From: Brotaphodocola catenula
GTDB lineage: Bacteria > Bacillota > Clostridia > Lachnospirales > Lachnospiraceae
Length of the DNA: 41,291 nucleotides
NCBI GenBank assembly: GCA_020686985.1
Contig: JAJEPU010000029.1
Location: 1 to 41,291, forward strand
Reading direction: 5' to 3'
Shown: positions 32,342-41,171 of the stretch, piece by piece
How positions within the stretch are numbered: the stretch's first letter is position 1
Layout of the letters: each line of letters starts with the position of its first letter
Notes under the pieces: generated by a model
Database searches by the model: none
What the model saw: the letters and a program-made list of their open reading frames with translations, nothing else
Told to the model about the DNA's origin: nothing
Position numbers and translations under genes: made by a program

Positions 32342-33538
32342 TCATCCACAGTTTGCTCGATCATCTTCATCTGTCCCACTGTCATTATCCTCTCCGTGCT
32401 CGATCTCGCCCTCAATCAGGAAATCCTCTCCAAGTCTTGTCACTGTCATAGTGTCTGCGCGGAGTCTGACTGCCTGTTTTGGTGTTCTCACACCCTCCCC
32501 CTCAATCGGTGTCTTTGCTTTTCTTCCTCCAAAAAGTTTCGGTGCAAGGTAAGCCTGCACATGATTGACAAGTCCGGCATTCAAAACAGACCAGTTGAGC
32601 GTTCCCCCGCCTTCAAGGAGAATACTGTCAATTTTCATTTTTCCAAGTTTTTGCATCAGATCGTTCAGATCAAGATGACCGTCTCGCTCTTCTGTCACCA
32701 GAACCTGGCATCCGCTCTGCTCATACAAGGTTTTGCGCTCCGCATCCTGACAACAGGTGGCAAGAATGACTGGGGCACTCTCTCTGTCCGCCGTCTCCAC
32801 AATCTTGGAAGTGAGCGGTGTTCGAAGATGCGTGTCGCAGACAATGCGAATCGGATTTCGCCCACCCGCGATTCGACAAGTCAACAGCGGATCATCCGCA
32901 AGCACCGTTCCGACTCCCGCCATAATCGCCGTATAGCGGTTTCTTTGCCCTTGTACATGTGCTCTCGCCTGCTCTCCCGTAATCCACTTCGATGCGCCTG
33001 TCGCAGTCGCAATCTTTCCATCGAGTGTCATCGCATATTTCATCACGACATACGGAAGTCCTGTGCGGATATACCAGAAAAATACCCGATTGAGTTCTCT
33101 GCACTCCTGTTCAAGCACATGCTCGGTGACCTGCACGCCGTGATTTCGTAAAATCTCAATCCCCTTTCCGGCGACAAGCGGATTCGGATCTCCGCTTCCA
33201 ACCACGACTCTCGCAATCTTTGCCTCGAGAACCGCCAATGTGCACGGTGGCTGTTTGCCATAATGACAGCACGGTTCAAGTGTCACATAGAGAGTCGCTC
33301 CCTCCGGAGACTCGGTACACGAGGCAAGCGCATTTCGCTCTGCATGCGCTTCGCCGTATCTCTCATGATACCCGCTCCCAATGACCTCTCCATTTTTTAC
33401 AAGAACCGCGCCGACTAACGGATTCGGAGAAACTCGCCCCGTCCCCTTTTTTGCAAGTTCAAGCGCCATCCGCATATATTTCTGATCGATGTTGTTCTGC
33501 TCTATATCATTCTGCTTTGTATCATTTTGATCTGCCAC
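32342..33538 (-). CDS. ribD: Bifunctional riboflavin deaminase/reductase
   Basis: Protein of 398 residues. Residues about 22-145 are the cytidine-deaminase-fold pyrimidine deaminase with the zinc site GEAHAERNAL and EPCCHYGKQPPC. Residues 160-370 are the NADPH-dependent reductase (VVMKYAMTLDGKIAT, GVGTVLADDPLLTCR, LLEGGGTLNWSVL). It carries out the second and third steps after GTP cyclohydrolase II. The start is a GTG at 33538 with GGGAG 6 bases upstream. The first 20 residues (DTKQNDIEQNNIDQK) are a short QND-type repeat absent from most homologues and coincide with a low-complexity DNA stretch. First gene of the operon, 203 bases after the riboswitch terminator. Confidence 0.97.
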   Translation of the reverse strand: MADQNDTKQNDIEQNNIDQKYMRMALELAKKGTGRVSPNPLVGAVLVKNGEVIGSGYHERYGEAHAERNALASCTESPEGATLYVTLEPCCHYGKQPPCTLAVLEAKIARVVVGSGDPNPLVAGKGIEILRNHGVQVTEHVLEQECRELNRVFFWYIRTGLPYVVMKYAMTLDGKIATATGASKWITGEQARAHVQGQRNRYTAIMAGVGTVLADDPLLTCRIAGGRNPIRIVCDTHLRTPLTSKIVETADRESAPVILATCCQDAERKTLYEQSGCQVLVTEERDGHLDLNDLMQKLGKMKIDSILLEGGGTLNWSVLNAGLVNHVQAYLAPKLFGGRKAKTPIEGEGVRTPKQAVRLRADTMTVTRLGEDFLIEGEIEHGEDNDSGTDEDDRANCG

Positions 33539-33740
33539 TTCTCACTCCCTGCCTTTCTTCTTTTCCTTGAATCCAACAGGAGCTCGTCTTAGAACATTTT
33601 CCTCTGTTCAGGACATTTCTGATTTCCATTTCAATCTGTTTTAAGGTTTTAACATCTCGACACACTCAAAATATTCAAATAAACTTTTCTTTTAAATTCT
33701 CGTCTTATTGCTTATCAGCCTCTCATAATCTCATAAATAC

Positions 33741-33770
33741 AAAAAGCTCTGGAATTTTCATTCCAGAGCG
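33741..33770 (-). terminator. Riboswitch-controlled terminator of the rib operon
   Basis: Minus-strand stem GCTCTGGAA/TTCCAGAGC (33769-33761, 33754-33746) followed by five T, about 125 bases after the FMN aptamer. This is the expression platform: FMN binding should favour it. From here to ribD (33539-33740) I see nothing else. Confidence 0.88.
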
Positions 33771-33895
33771 ATGATATTCTGTGACTGATCAATCTTTTGT
33801 CTGATATCGAGTTCATATCTAATCTGATCCTGATACCTAACGGATATCCAAATAGTTCTATCTGTCTATTCTGCGTATGTGCGATTGTGTCATAA

Positions 33896-34006
33896 TCTTC
33901 TTTCATCCAGACTATACTGTCGGCCTCGGAATTTCACCGAATCATGCCTTACGGCTCGTGGGCTATCACCACCGGTGGGGAAACACTCCCCGCCCTGAAG
34001 ACGTTG
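33896..34006 (-). promoter_or_regulatory. FMN riboswitch (RFN element)
   Basis: The minus strand carries the conserved RFN blocks in order: CTTCAGGGCGGGG, CCCCACCGGTGGT, AGCCCACGAGC, TTCGGTGAAATTCCGAGGCC, GACAGTATAGTCTGGATG and AAAGAAGA. It senses FMN and controls the rib operon at transcription, through the terminator at 33741-33770. Position and gene context agree fully. Confidence 0.97.
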
Positions 34007-34023
34007 TTCTGTTGTTGATTTTT

Positions 34024-34052
34024 AATATACTCCCCTCTCCTTCATTTGTCAA
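34024..34052 (-). promoter_or_regulatory. Sigma-A promoter of the riboflavin operon
   Basis: Minus strand TTGACA (34052-34047), 17 bases, TATATT (34029-34024), placing the transcript start about 12 bases before the FMN riboswitch. Confidence 0.88.
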
Positions 34053-34096
34053 TCTATTTTTCAGACTTCTTTTCTCAATAGTCTGACAACATATTA

Positions 34097-34145
34097 TCTT
34101 ACGGCACTTTCGGTTCCAAAAGTGCCTACCTCTGAACAGCAGCGA
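34097..34145. repeat. Degenerate copy of the 26-kb repeat element (3' part)
   Basis: The stretch aligns with 26169-26217: TATCTTACGGCACTTTCGG against TATCATACGGCATTTTCAG, followed by a hairpin GGCACTTT/AAAGTGCC (34103-34110, 34118-34125), then TACCTCTGAACAG against TACCCGTGTACAG. Compensating T/C and A/G changes keep the hairpin. The other half of the element is missing. It lies just past the end of the DUF2812 gene. Confidence 0.55.
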
Positions 34146-34185
34146 ACAACATTACGCTTCATACGGAGTTTTCAGATTGGCAGAA

Positions 34186-35541
34186 TCAATCCACAAAGGC
34201 TTTCACCGCTTCCTCAAGCCCTGCATCATCCGTTCCACCTCCAAAATCAAGAATCACCAGGCGATTTTTATCACTCAGCACCACCTCATCCACAGCAACT
34301 GCCGTCGCCTCCTCTTTTCGGATCGTGTAACGACACCAGATCACCTTCACATTCTCTGGAAGATTCAAAAAGGTCTCCGTCTCAGGAAGTTCCTGTTCGC
34401 TCTGCTCCCACAGATCAGTCATATCCTTGGGATAATTTTTCTTTGTCTGACTGATCACCCATGGAATCGGGCTCTTGAAAATCGTCACTCCAACCGGATT
34501 TCCTGCACCATTCACACGCATATCGCTCGTCTGATAACTTGCAAACACGGTATGCTTCTCGTTTAAGTTGCTTAAATTACTCGGATTGCTCGAGTGATTT
34601 AAATTTGAGTCTATCTCCGTCTGACTTTTTTCTTCCGCCCGCATGAAGTGCCCAACCATCGCATTGCACAGTGGAAATGCGATCATGCTGATCACGACAA
34701 CACCCACAAAATAACCGATCCAGTCTTCCCTGTTGTTTCCACTTCCGTTTTCACGAATCCATCTCTGCATGAACAGAACAATCCCAAACATAAGAAACAT
34801 AGAGACCATACCGCTGATAAAAACCGGCAGAGAAACCGCATACAGTGCTGACAAAATGATGAAAATCAGGAAAATCCACGTTGCCTGCCCGATTTTTCTC
34901 CATTTCAGTCGCCGGTTCACCTCCGTTGCCGTAAGTTTCTCTGGAGATATCGACTGCTTCCCGCTCCTCCTCAGAATCTTATTCTTTCTGTGCACCCACA
35001 ACATAAGTCGAACATAGAGCATGCCCCAGGAAACCATGATCATCGTCGTCACAATCACAGAGAGGAAATTCAAGGGATCTGCAAGCACAACTCCCGGATT
35101 TTGTAAACTCCGATACAAAATCCAGCAATTCAAAACAATCAAAATGGGATACAGAATTCGCGTCGACCAACCCCACACAAGAGATTTCTGGATCTCAAAC
35201 TGCCTTGCCTCGCTCATCTCTTCTGTCCGCTTCACATTCTCATCTGTCGTATAGAAAACCTGCCAGTTTATTCCCCTGCACTGGAACTTCCATCCCGAAT
35301 CTTCACACCGCTCCTGAAACTTCTTTTCCGCCCATGAATCTACTCCCGTCAATGTCGAGCTTCCCGGAACGAGAACAGTTGCATATCTTCGCTTTTCCGG
35401 CTTTCCATAAGAAAACTTGATCCCGAAATTGCCAATTTTCTCCGGAAACCATCCCTGCAATGCCTGATCCTCCAGATACTGTTCAAATAGGTCTGCCTCC
35501 CACGCTGAAAAACTCCACCAAACTCGTTTCTCCTGTCTCAT
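34186..35541 (-). CDS. DUF2812 domain membrane protein
   Basis: Protein of 451 residues. Residues 1-110 are the DUF2812 domain (VWWSFSAWEADLFEQYLEDQ, ALQGWFPEKIG, FGIKFSYGKPEKRRYATVLV, RCEDSGWKFQCRG). Four to five hydrophobic helices follow between 125 and 305, then a hydrophilic C-terminal domain of about 140 residues. DUF2812 proteins usually accompany a PadR-type regulator and are thought to sit in the membrane with a sensing role; no PadR gene is present here, so it stands alone with its own promoter. The ATG follows GGAGGCGGAGCG. The function of the C-terminal domain is unknown to me. Confidence 0.8.
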   Translation of the reverse strand: MRQEKRVWWSFSAWEADLFEQYLEDQALQGWFPEKIGNFGIKFSYGKPEKRRYATVLVPGSSTLTGVDSWAEKKFQERCEDSGWKFQCRGINWQVFYTTDENVKRTEEMSEARQFEIQKSLVWGWSTRILYPILIVLNCWILYRSLQNPGVVLADPLNFLSVIVTTMIMVSWGMLYVRLMLWVHRKNKILRRSGKQSISPEKLTATEVNRRLKWRKIGQATWIFLIFIILSALYAVSLPVFISGMVSMFLMFGIVLFMQRWIRENGSGNNREDWIGYFVGVVVISMIAFPLCNAMVGHFMRAEEKSQTEIDSNLNHSSNPSNLSNLNEKHTVFASYQTSDMRVNGAGNPVGVTIFKSPIPWVISQTKKNYPKDMTDLWEQSEQELPETETFLNLPENVKVIWCRYTIRKEEATAVAVDEVVLSDKNRLVILDFGGGTDDAGLEEAVKAFVD

Positions 35542-35579
35542 CGCTCCGCCTCCCTTCCATTGACCCTTCGTTTGATTTT

Positions 35580-35609
35580 ATTATACAGAATTTGGTTCAG
35601 TCATTACAA
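35580..35609 (-). promoter_or_regulatory. Promoter of the DUF2812 gene
   Basis: Minus strand TTGTAA (35609-35604), 18 bases, TATAAT (35585-35580), 39 bases before the ATG. Confidence 0.65.
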
Positions 35610-35684
35610 GAACGAGGGACTTACTCTTTCCTTACATTTTCGTTACCGGATTTCAGAGATTCTTTTCTTTTGGTGGATTTGACG

Positions 35685-35713
35685 TTGCAGAGAAAAAGAT
35701 TTTGCTGTACAAT
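35685..35713 (+). promoter_or_regulatory. Promoter of the MATE transporter gene
   Basis: TTGCAG (35685-35690), 17 bases, TACAAT (35708-35713), followed by an A/G-rich leader of about 100 bases before the MATE start. Confidence 0.6.
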
Positions 35714-35822
35714 CTGCTGTGCACGAATCAACATAAAAAACAAATCAGAAACTAAGAAACAAAGAAAAAGAAAACAAGAAAATAAAAATGATTTTATATA
35801 CGAAAGGATTTGAATTTTACTT

Positions 35823-37160
35823 ATGAAAGACCTCACAAAGGGATCTCCCGCCAAAAATATGCTGGAATTTGCGCTCCCAGTTGCGCTCGGGAATCTGTTT
35901 CAGCTCTGTTACAGCCTTGCTGACACCCGCGTTGTCGGCAGTACGCTCGGAGAGACCGCGCTTGCCTCTGTCGGTGCAACTACCTCGATCAGCACGCTCT
36001 TCATTGGCTTTCTGTCCGGACTCACAAACGGTTTTGCCATTCTGATCTCTCGGCAGTTTGGTGCAAAAGATGAGCGCGGAGTGCACCGATTCGGAGCCGG
36101 AAGTCTGCTTCTCGGCACTCTGACCTCCATTTTCCTTACTGTTCTCTGTGTTGCCGGACTTCCGACCCTGCTGAGAATCCTCAATGTCCCGGATACCCTG
36201 TTGCCACAGTCCACCTCTTACATTCGAGTGGTACTTCTCGGACTCTCTGCGACGATGCTCTACAATGCCTGCGCTTCAATTCTTCGCTCCGTCGGAGATA
36301 CGACAGCCCCACTCCTGTTTCTAATTTTTTCAGCCGTTTTGAATGTTGGACTGGATCTGTTCTTCATCCTCGTCCTCAAACTCGGCGTCGCCGGAGCTGC
36401 GTGGGCGACGGTTCTCGCCCAGTCGCTCTCCGCGATTCTGAGCCTGATCTACATGTTCCGGCGTTATGAAGTCTTTCATTTTAGTTTGAGCGATTTTCGC
36501 ATCAGTCTTGACGAAGTCCGCGAACTCTATACCTCCGGACTTTCGATGGCAACGATGATGTCCCTCGTATTTTTCGGAACCCTGGCTCTCCAGTGTGCAA
36601 TCAATACGTTCGGACAGGATATCATCGTCTCTCACACCGCAGCCCGCAAAATCACGGAATTTTTCATGCTTCCATTCAGTGTCATGGGTGTCACTATGGC
36701 GACCTACTGCGGACAAAACATGGGAGCGGGAGCCCTTGACCGCATCCGGACCGGTATCCGCCATGCACTGATTCTGACCTGGGTCTGGTCCCTCGGCATG
36801 ATTCTTTTAAGTTACACCGTAGCTCCACGCCTGATCTATCTTGTGACAGGGTCAGAAAATCCGACGATTCTTGCGACTGCCACACGCTACTTGAAATTTG
36901 ACACCCTGTTCTACTTTGCTCCGGCTGGAATCTCTATCTTAAGAAACGGACTTCAGGGCATGGGCGATCATGTCACACCGATCGTCTCAAGCAGTATCGA
37001 GCTTGTCGGAAAAATTGTGGCATCTGTGGTCCTCGCAAGAATCTTCCAGTACTGGGGCATCATCATTGCAGAGCCGATCGTCTGGATTTTCATGGTGATT
37101 CCGCTGATTTGCAGTATGCATAATCTGCTTTCCAAGAGATCGGCTCCTCAACCTCACTGA
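35823..37160 (+). CDS. MATE family multidrug/organic cation efflux protein
   Basis: Polytopic membrane protein of 445 residues with 12 helices in two homologous bundles, exchanging Na+ or H+ for organic cations or metabolites. The MatE pattern is visible in each half: PVALGNLFQLCYSLADTRVV then GFAILISRQFGAKDERGV, and ITEFFMLPFSVMGVTMATYC then GQNMGAGALDRI. The clostridial branch of this family (DinF/NorM-like) has this length. No in-frame alternative start exists because a TGA lies 12 bases upstream; the AAAGGA site is 14 bases from the ATG, so translation may be weak. Convergent with queF 17 bases away and without a visible terminator between them. Confidence 0.93.
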   Translation: MKDLTKGSPAKNMLEFALPVALGNLFQLCYSLADTRVVGSTLGETALASVGATTSISTLFIGFLSGLTNGFAILISRQFGAKDERGVHRFGAGSLLLGTLTSIFLTVLCVAGLPTLLRILNVPDTLLPQSTSYIRVVLLGLSATMLYNACASILRSVGDTTAPLLFLIFSAVLNVGLDLFFILVLKLGVAGAAWATVLAQSLSAILSLIYMFRRYEVFHFSLSDFRISLDEVRELYTSGLSMATMMSLVFFGTLALQCAINTFGQDIIVSHTAARKITEFFMLPFSVMGVTMATYCGQNMGAGALDRIRTGIRHALILTWVWSLGMILLSYTVAPRLIYLVTGSENPTILATATRYLKFDTLFYFAPAGISILRNGLQGMGDHVTPIVSSSIELVGKIVASVVLARIFQYWGIIIAEPIVWIFMVIPLICSMHNLLSKRSAPQPH

Positions 37161-37177
37161 CCAGTAACCCGAACCAA

Positions 37178-37675
37178 TCAGCGATTGTCCACCTTCTCCG
37201 GATACAGATCATGCTGAGACAGTCTCTGCCATGCAACTTTCTCCCAGCACGTTCCCGGCTTTCCATAGTTGCAGTACGGATCAATGGAAATGCCACCGCG
37301 CGGAGTGAATTTGCCCCAGACTTCAATATACTTCGGGTCCATCAGACGAATCAGATCCTTCATGATCACATTCACGCAATCCTCATGGAAATCCCCATGA
37401 TTTCGAAAACTAAACAGATACAGTTTCAGCGACTTGCTCTCAACCATTCTCTCGCCCGGAACATAGGAGATCGTGATCGTCGCAAAATCCGGCTGTCCGG
37501 TGATCGGGCAAAGACTCGTGAACTCCGGACAGTTGAATTTTACAAAATAATCATTTCCCGGATGCTTGTTCAAAAACGTCTCCAAAATCTCCGGTGCATA
37601 CTGATCCGGATACTTCACTTTCTGATTTCCCAACAGGCTGATGCCCTCTTTCTCAAGCTCTGCTTCTCTGCTCAT
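37178..37675 (-). CDS. queF: NADPH-dependent preQ0 reductase
   Basis: Enzyme of 165 residues of the short, unimodular QueF class that reduces the nitrile of preQ0 to the amine of preQ1. The catalytic cysteine is in [19 protein letters not shown], followed by the QueF motif [20 protein letters not shown], which binds NADPH. Both are complete. Homologous to the tunnelling fold GTP cyclohydrolase I. Last gene of queD-queE-folE-queC-queF; 192 bases of A/G-rich spacer precede it. ATG 37675 follows a GGAAGAGAGACG purine stretch. Confidence 0.98.
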   Translation of the reverse strand: MSREAELEKEGISLLGNQKVKYPDQYAPEILETFLNKHPGNDYFVKFNCPEFTSLCPITGQPDFATITISYVPGERMVESKSLKLYLFSFRNHGDFHEDCVNVIMKDLIRLMDPKYIEVWGKFTPRGGISIDPYCNYGKPGTCWEKVAWQRLSQHDLYPEKVDNR

Positions 37676-37867
37676 CGTCTCTCTTCCTCCATATTTTTTT
37701 TGTTGTTTTTTTCTACATTTTTGTATCTTTGTACTCTCGTTATTCTCGTGTTTCTCTATCTTTTCTGTGTTTTTTCGTGGCTTTTTCTGATCTTTTTCGG
37801 ATCTTTTTTATTTTTTCAGCTATCCAAATTTCTTTTTTTAACTTTCAAAGATGTGAATTACCCCAAC

Positions 37868-38578
37868 TTAAAATTTCTTTGTCAGCGCCGGATCTTCCAC
37901 GCCGTTGAGGCGAAAGGCTTCCATTCGATCCACACAGGTTCCGCAGACTCCACACGGGGTTTCCCCGCCCTCATAACAGCTCCATGTCAGCTCATACGGA
38001 ACGTTCAGTTCCAGACCTTTCTTTACGACCTGCGCCTTCGTCCAGTTGACAAACGGTGCCTCAATCCAGAGCTGTTTTCCGCTCCCCTCATAGATTGCCT
38101 TATTCATCGCCTCATGAAAGACACTGCTACAATCCGGATAGGCATTTCCCGCGGAATCATCCGCATGTGCGCCATAATAAATCACACTACATCCCTTTGA
38201 GAGCGCAATGCTTGCCGCTGAGGACAGAAACAGTCCATTTCGGAACGGAACGTAAGTGGATACCGGTGTCCCATTCGTCTCCTCCAGCTGTTTTGCATAG
38301 CTCTCGTGTGGAATCTCTCTGTCCGAATGCTTTAAGAGTGAACAATCGCTGTACTGAAAAATCGGCGCGAGATCCAGATAAAGGTGCTCCACGCCATAAT
38401 ACTCTGCCACTTTTTGAGATGCCTCAATCTCTTTCTGGTGTTTCTGTCCATAGGAGATCGACAGTGCAATCACCTGATCTTTTCCGTACTTCTCCACCGC
38501 AATTCCAAGGCAGGTCGTGGAATCCACGCCACCGCTCGATAATACAAGAGCTTTCTTTTTTGTTCCTACTTCATTCAT
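37868..38578 (-). CDS. queC: 7-cyano-7-deazaguanine (preQ0) synthase
   Basis: ATP-dependent enzyme of 236 residues that turns 7-carboxy-7-deazaguanine into preQ0 with ammonia. The PP-loop is ALVLSSGGVDSTTCLG at residues 10-25. SISYGQKHQKEI, VPFRNGLFLSSAASIAL and GAHADDSAGNAYPDC follow. The C-terminal zinc site has four cysteines in CYEGGETPCGVCGTC. All are intact. Fourth gene of the queuosine operon. ATG 38578 is preceded by a GAAAGGATGGAAAG site. Confidence 0.98.
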   Translation of the reverse strand: MNEVGTKKKALVLSSGGVDSTTCLGIAVEKYGKDQVIALSISYGQKHQKEIEASQKVAEYYGVEHLYLDLAPIFQYSDCSLLKHSDREIPHESYAKQLEETNGTPVSTYVPFRNGLFLSSAASIALSKGCSVIYYGAHADDSAGNAYPDCSSVFHEAMNKAIYEGSGKQLWIEAPFVNWTKAQVVKKGLELNVPYELTWSCYEGGETPCGVCGTCVDRMEAFRLNGVEDPALTKKF

Positions 38579-38786
38579 TTCTTTCCATCCTTTCTCTTCT
38601 CTCGTTTTGTCTGTATTTGGTTTGTTTTCCTGTCTTCCAGTTTTTATTCTTCCAGTCTGTATTTCCCTATGTATTCCCTAAGTGTTTTCCCGATTTTCCT
38701 TTTCTTTGTATATTCCTTTGTATATCCTTAATTCTTTTTGTCCTCTTCGCTGGTGTTTGAAGGGAATTTTTATTTTGACCGGACTT

Positions 38787-39434
38787 TTATCGTGCCTGTC
38801 TCCCCATTTGAAGCTGTTGAAAGAGATTCATCTGCAACATCGGATCAACTTTAAATCGACCGCGAAGTGTCGTCGTTGTCGTCATCGCATTTGTCTTCTT
38901 GATCCCGCGAGCAGTCATACAGCTGTGACATCCCTCAATAATCACAGCAACATCGTGAGAATCTGTCGCAAGCTCCATAATCTCTGCAATGTCACTGCCG
39001 ATCCGCTCCTGAAGCTGGAGTCGCTTTCCTACCATATCCGCGATTCTTGCAATCTTGCTCAATCCAAGCACTTTTCCCTTCGGGAGGTAGGCGACACTGA
39101 CCCTCATGTCATACATCAGTGCAAGGTGATGTTCACAATAGCTGAAAATCTCAATGTCCTTCACAAGCACGAGATCCCTCGAATCCTCTGCGCTCCTCTG
39201 GACAAAATTTTTCCGAAACATCTCGGCAATCTCCTGATTCGAGTAGCACATTCCCTCAAAGACTTCCTCGTACATCCTTGCGACCCGCTCCGGTGTCTCT
39301 TTTACTCCCTCCCGGTCTGGATCATCGCCGAGTGCCTGAAGAATCCCGCGGATGTGCATCTTGATCGCTTCCGTGTCGATCTTTTTTCGATTATTTTCAC
39401 AGTCACATGTTTTGCAATCCTGTTCCTCTCTCAT
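38787..39434 (-). CDS. folE: GTP cyclohydrolase I (FolE, type IA)
   Basis: First step of both folate and queuosine pathways: GTP to 7,8-dihydroneopterin triphosphate. It has 215 residues in the tunnelling fold. Zinc ligands are in FSYCEHHL and [11 protein letters not shown], with [20 protein letters not shown] and [11 protein letters not shown] prefer ATG 39434, which has AAGGA 7 bases upstream, over 39449. The N-terminus carries a small cysteine cluster (CKTCDCENN) that most FolE proteins lack. Being inside the que operon, its product is fed to QueD. No folate genes are next to it. Confidence 0.96.
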   Translation of the reverse strand: MREEQDCKTCDCENNRKKIDTEAIKMHIRGILQALGDDPDREGVKETPERVARMYEEVFEGMCYSNQEIAEMFRKNFVQRSAEDSRDLVLVKDIEIFSYCEHHLALMYDMRVSVAYLPKGKVLGLSKIARIADMVGKRLQLQERIGSDIAEIMELATDSHDVAVIIEGCHSCMTARGIKKTNAMTTTTTLRGRFKVDPMLQMNLFQQLQMGRQAR

Positions 39435-39630
39435 CTCGTCTTCCTTCATCTCATTATCCCATCTATCTTTTTATCGTTCTCGATTTCTCTATCTGGCTCT
39501 TTCTAATTTTTCTTGTTCTTTCTAGTTTTCTGTTAATTCTTTCTTGTCTTTTCTTAGATTCTTCTTTCCTGTTTTTGTTTTCTTGATCTCTGTCTATTTT
39601 GTTTTGGGGTCTGTCTTTCCGAAATCTAAA

Positions 39631-40320
39631 TTACACACCACGTTTCTGCGGATCCCAGATCATCTTGTGAAGCTGAATCTGAATTTTCACATCATTAAGT
39701 TTCTTTTCCATCAGAAAATCAACCATCTCAACCGGCTCGATTCGTCCAAATACCGGGCTGAAATAGACTGCCGTCCGCTCTCTCAAATCATACTTTTCAA
39801 TGATCTCAAGCGCACGCTCCATATCCGACCGACTGCTTACCACGAATTTCACAGTATCCTCGCTTGAGAGCTTTTCCATGTTTGATAAGCGCATCGCATG
39901 CTCCATCCCGCTGTCGGGCATTTTATAATCCATCGTAAATGACGGTCTTCTCTCAAGCTCACAGTAAGGTGAAAGATCCACACTTCCGTTTGTCTCGATC
40001 TCCACCCGTCTCTGCGGATCGCTTAAAATCGCTGTGATCAGCTCTGCCATTCCCTCTCGAAGAAGCGGTTCTCCTCCGGTCAGAGTCACATTTTTGACTT
40101 TGCTTTCCTCAATGTAGGAAACAATCTCATCGACGGTCATCTCAGTGCTCTCACAATCTGCTTCATTCGCCCAGAGGGTATCGCAGTATGTACAGCGAAG
40201 ATTGCATCCCTTCATGCGGATAAAGACGGCAAGTTCGCCTGCGCGCCGTCCCTCTCCATTGATGCTGACAAATTTTTCCACAACCTGATAAACAGGGGTT
40301 GTCTTTTGGTTTTCCATCAT
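39631..40320 (-). CDS. queE: 7-carboxy-7-deazaguanine synthase (radical SAM)
   Basis: Radical SAM enzyme of 229 residues that contracts 6-carboxy-tetrahydropterin to 7-carboxy-7-deazaguanine. The [4Fe-4S] cysteines are in GCNLRCTYCDTLWA (CX3CX2C), preceded by FVSINGEGRRAGELAVFIRM, which is diagnostic for QueE. SAM-binding VTLTGGEPLL and VEIETNGSVDL follow. The family is a minimal radical SAM fold, consistent with the length. The ATG follows AAAGGA by 10 bases; a second ATG is directly behind it. Second gene of the operon. Confidence 0.98.
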   Translation of the reverse strand: MMENQKTTPVYQVVEKFVSINGEGRRAGELAVFIRMKGCNLRCTYCDTLWANEADCESTEMTVDEIVSYIEESKVKNVTLTGGEPLLREGMAELITAILSDPQRRVEIETNGSVDLSPYCELERRPSFTMDYKMPDSGMEHAMRLSNMEKLSSEDTVKFVVSSRSDMERALEIIEKYDLRERTAVYFSPVFGRIEPVEMVDFLMEKKLNDVKIQIQLHKMIWDPQKRGV

Positions 40321-40386
40321 TTCTTGGTTTTCCTTTACCGATTTTCCTTTTTCTCCACTGAATTTTCTTATTTTTCTTATTTGAGC

Positions 40387-40812
40387 TTACTTATTCTCGC
40401 GATAAACGGCACAGTTGTTTGGTGTCTCATAGACGGTCGCGCTAGATACCGGATACCCGAGTTTGCTCATCTTATCAAAGAAATATTTGGAAAAATTCTC
40501 CGCTGTCGGTCGAAATGTCACTTCTGTCAGGCGAAATCCTTCTTCAAGAAGAGCCTCCACCGTCTTTGCTCTCAGCGTTCCACTCTCATAAATCAGGGTG
40601 TGGTCAAGTTCATCTGCAAGTGCTTTCAAATCTCGTTTCAAATCTCCGAAATCCACCAACATTCCTCGCATCTGACCTTCGCTTTCCAGATGCTCCGCCT
40701 GAATTTCCACCTCCACATGCCATCTGTGACCGTGAATATTTGCACATTTTCCCTGATATCCGGAAAGAAAATGTGCGGAATCAAAATCTGCAACTGTTCT
40801 TAACTGGTACAT
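40387..40812 (-). CDS. queD: 6-carboxy-5,6,7,8-tetrahydropterin synthase
   Basis: Zinc enzyme of 141 residues, PTPS family, that makes 6-carboxy-tetrahydropterin from dihydroneopterin triphosphate. The zinc histidines are in DFDSAHFLSGY and NIHGHRWHVEV, with the catalytic cysteine in GKCANIHGH. MLVDFGDLKRDLKALADELD and PTAENFSKYFFDKM complete the pattern. Start 40812 has GAGGA 9 bases upstream; a longer reading to 40839 adds nine residues not seen in the family. First gene of the que operon, 198 bases after the riboswitch terminator. Confidence 0.97.
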   Translation of the reverse strand: MYQLRTVADFDSAHFLSGYQGKCANIHGHRWHVEVEIQAEHLESEGQMRGMLVDFGDLKRDLKALADELDHTLIYESGTLRAKTVEALLEEGFRLTEVTFRPTAENFSKYFFDKMSKLGYPVSSATVYETPNNCAVYRENK

Positions 40813-41010
40813 GTCCAAACTTCCTCTCTGAATTTGCATTGTTTAATTTGATTTGTTTTGATCTGTTTTGTTTGTAATTTTGTAAATCTGTAAATCTGTA
40901 TTTTTTATAATTTTTTGGGGGAATAAAGCCAGAAAAAAAGAATTTTTTATTCAATCAATTGTCGATTCGATCAAACTGATCCTCACTTGATTTCCTATCA
41001 TATTAAAAAC

Positions 41011-41040
41011 AAAAAAGCAGACCCCCGCCAGAGTCTGCCT
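41011..41040 (-). terminator. Riboswitch-controlled terminator of the que operon
   Basis: Minus-strand 8-bp stem GCAGACTC/GGGTCTGC (one U-G pair) with a TGGCGG loop, followed by six T and then G and five T. It lies 40 bases after the preQ1 aptamer and 198 bases before queD. The span 40813-41010 holds nothing but A/T-rich spacer. Confidence 0.85.
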
Positions 41041-41080
41041 ATTTCTTTCTCAAAATGATTTTCAAATCTTTCATCTTTAG

Positions 41081-41124
41081 CCCTGGTTTTATTTATAGAC
41101 AGGATGGTACAAACGAACTGTCTT
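41081..41124 (-). promoter_or_regulatory. Probable preQ1-I riboswitch
   Basis: The minus strand shows stem P1 AGACAG/CTGTCT (41123-41118 with 41102-41097) closing a 15-base C-containing loop, TTCGTTTGTACCATC. An A-rich tail, ATAAATAAAAC, follows, whose AAAC can pair with loop GTTT to form the H-type pseudoknot of class I preQ1 aptamers. Size, tail and position ahead of queD with an adjacent terminator all fit. Primary sequence was matched by eye only. Confidence 0.72.
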
Positions 41125-41139
41125 TGTTTATTTCATTTT

Positions 41140-41148
41140 TTTGTAACA
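41140..41148 (-). promoter_or_regulatory. Candidate promoter of the que operon
   Basis: Minus strand extended -10 TGTTACAAA (41148-41140), with a weak TTCAGG box 17 bases before TACAAA. Transcription would begin some 9 bases before the preQ1 aptamer. Confidence 0.5.
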
Positions 41149-41171
41149 GAAACATCATTTATCCTGAATTA

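Noticed and set aside
33715-33906. 63-codon minus-strand reading frame in the rib leader
   Set aside because: It begins in the FMN aptamer and runs through the riboswitch terminator; no ribosome site and the RNA structures explain the sequence.
34063-34086. CAGACT/AGTCTG stem just upstream of the rib promoter as a terminator or operator
   Set aside because: Only six pairs with a long loop and no T-run on either strand; likely chance.
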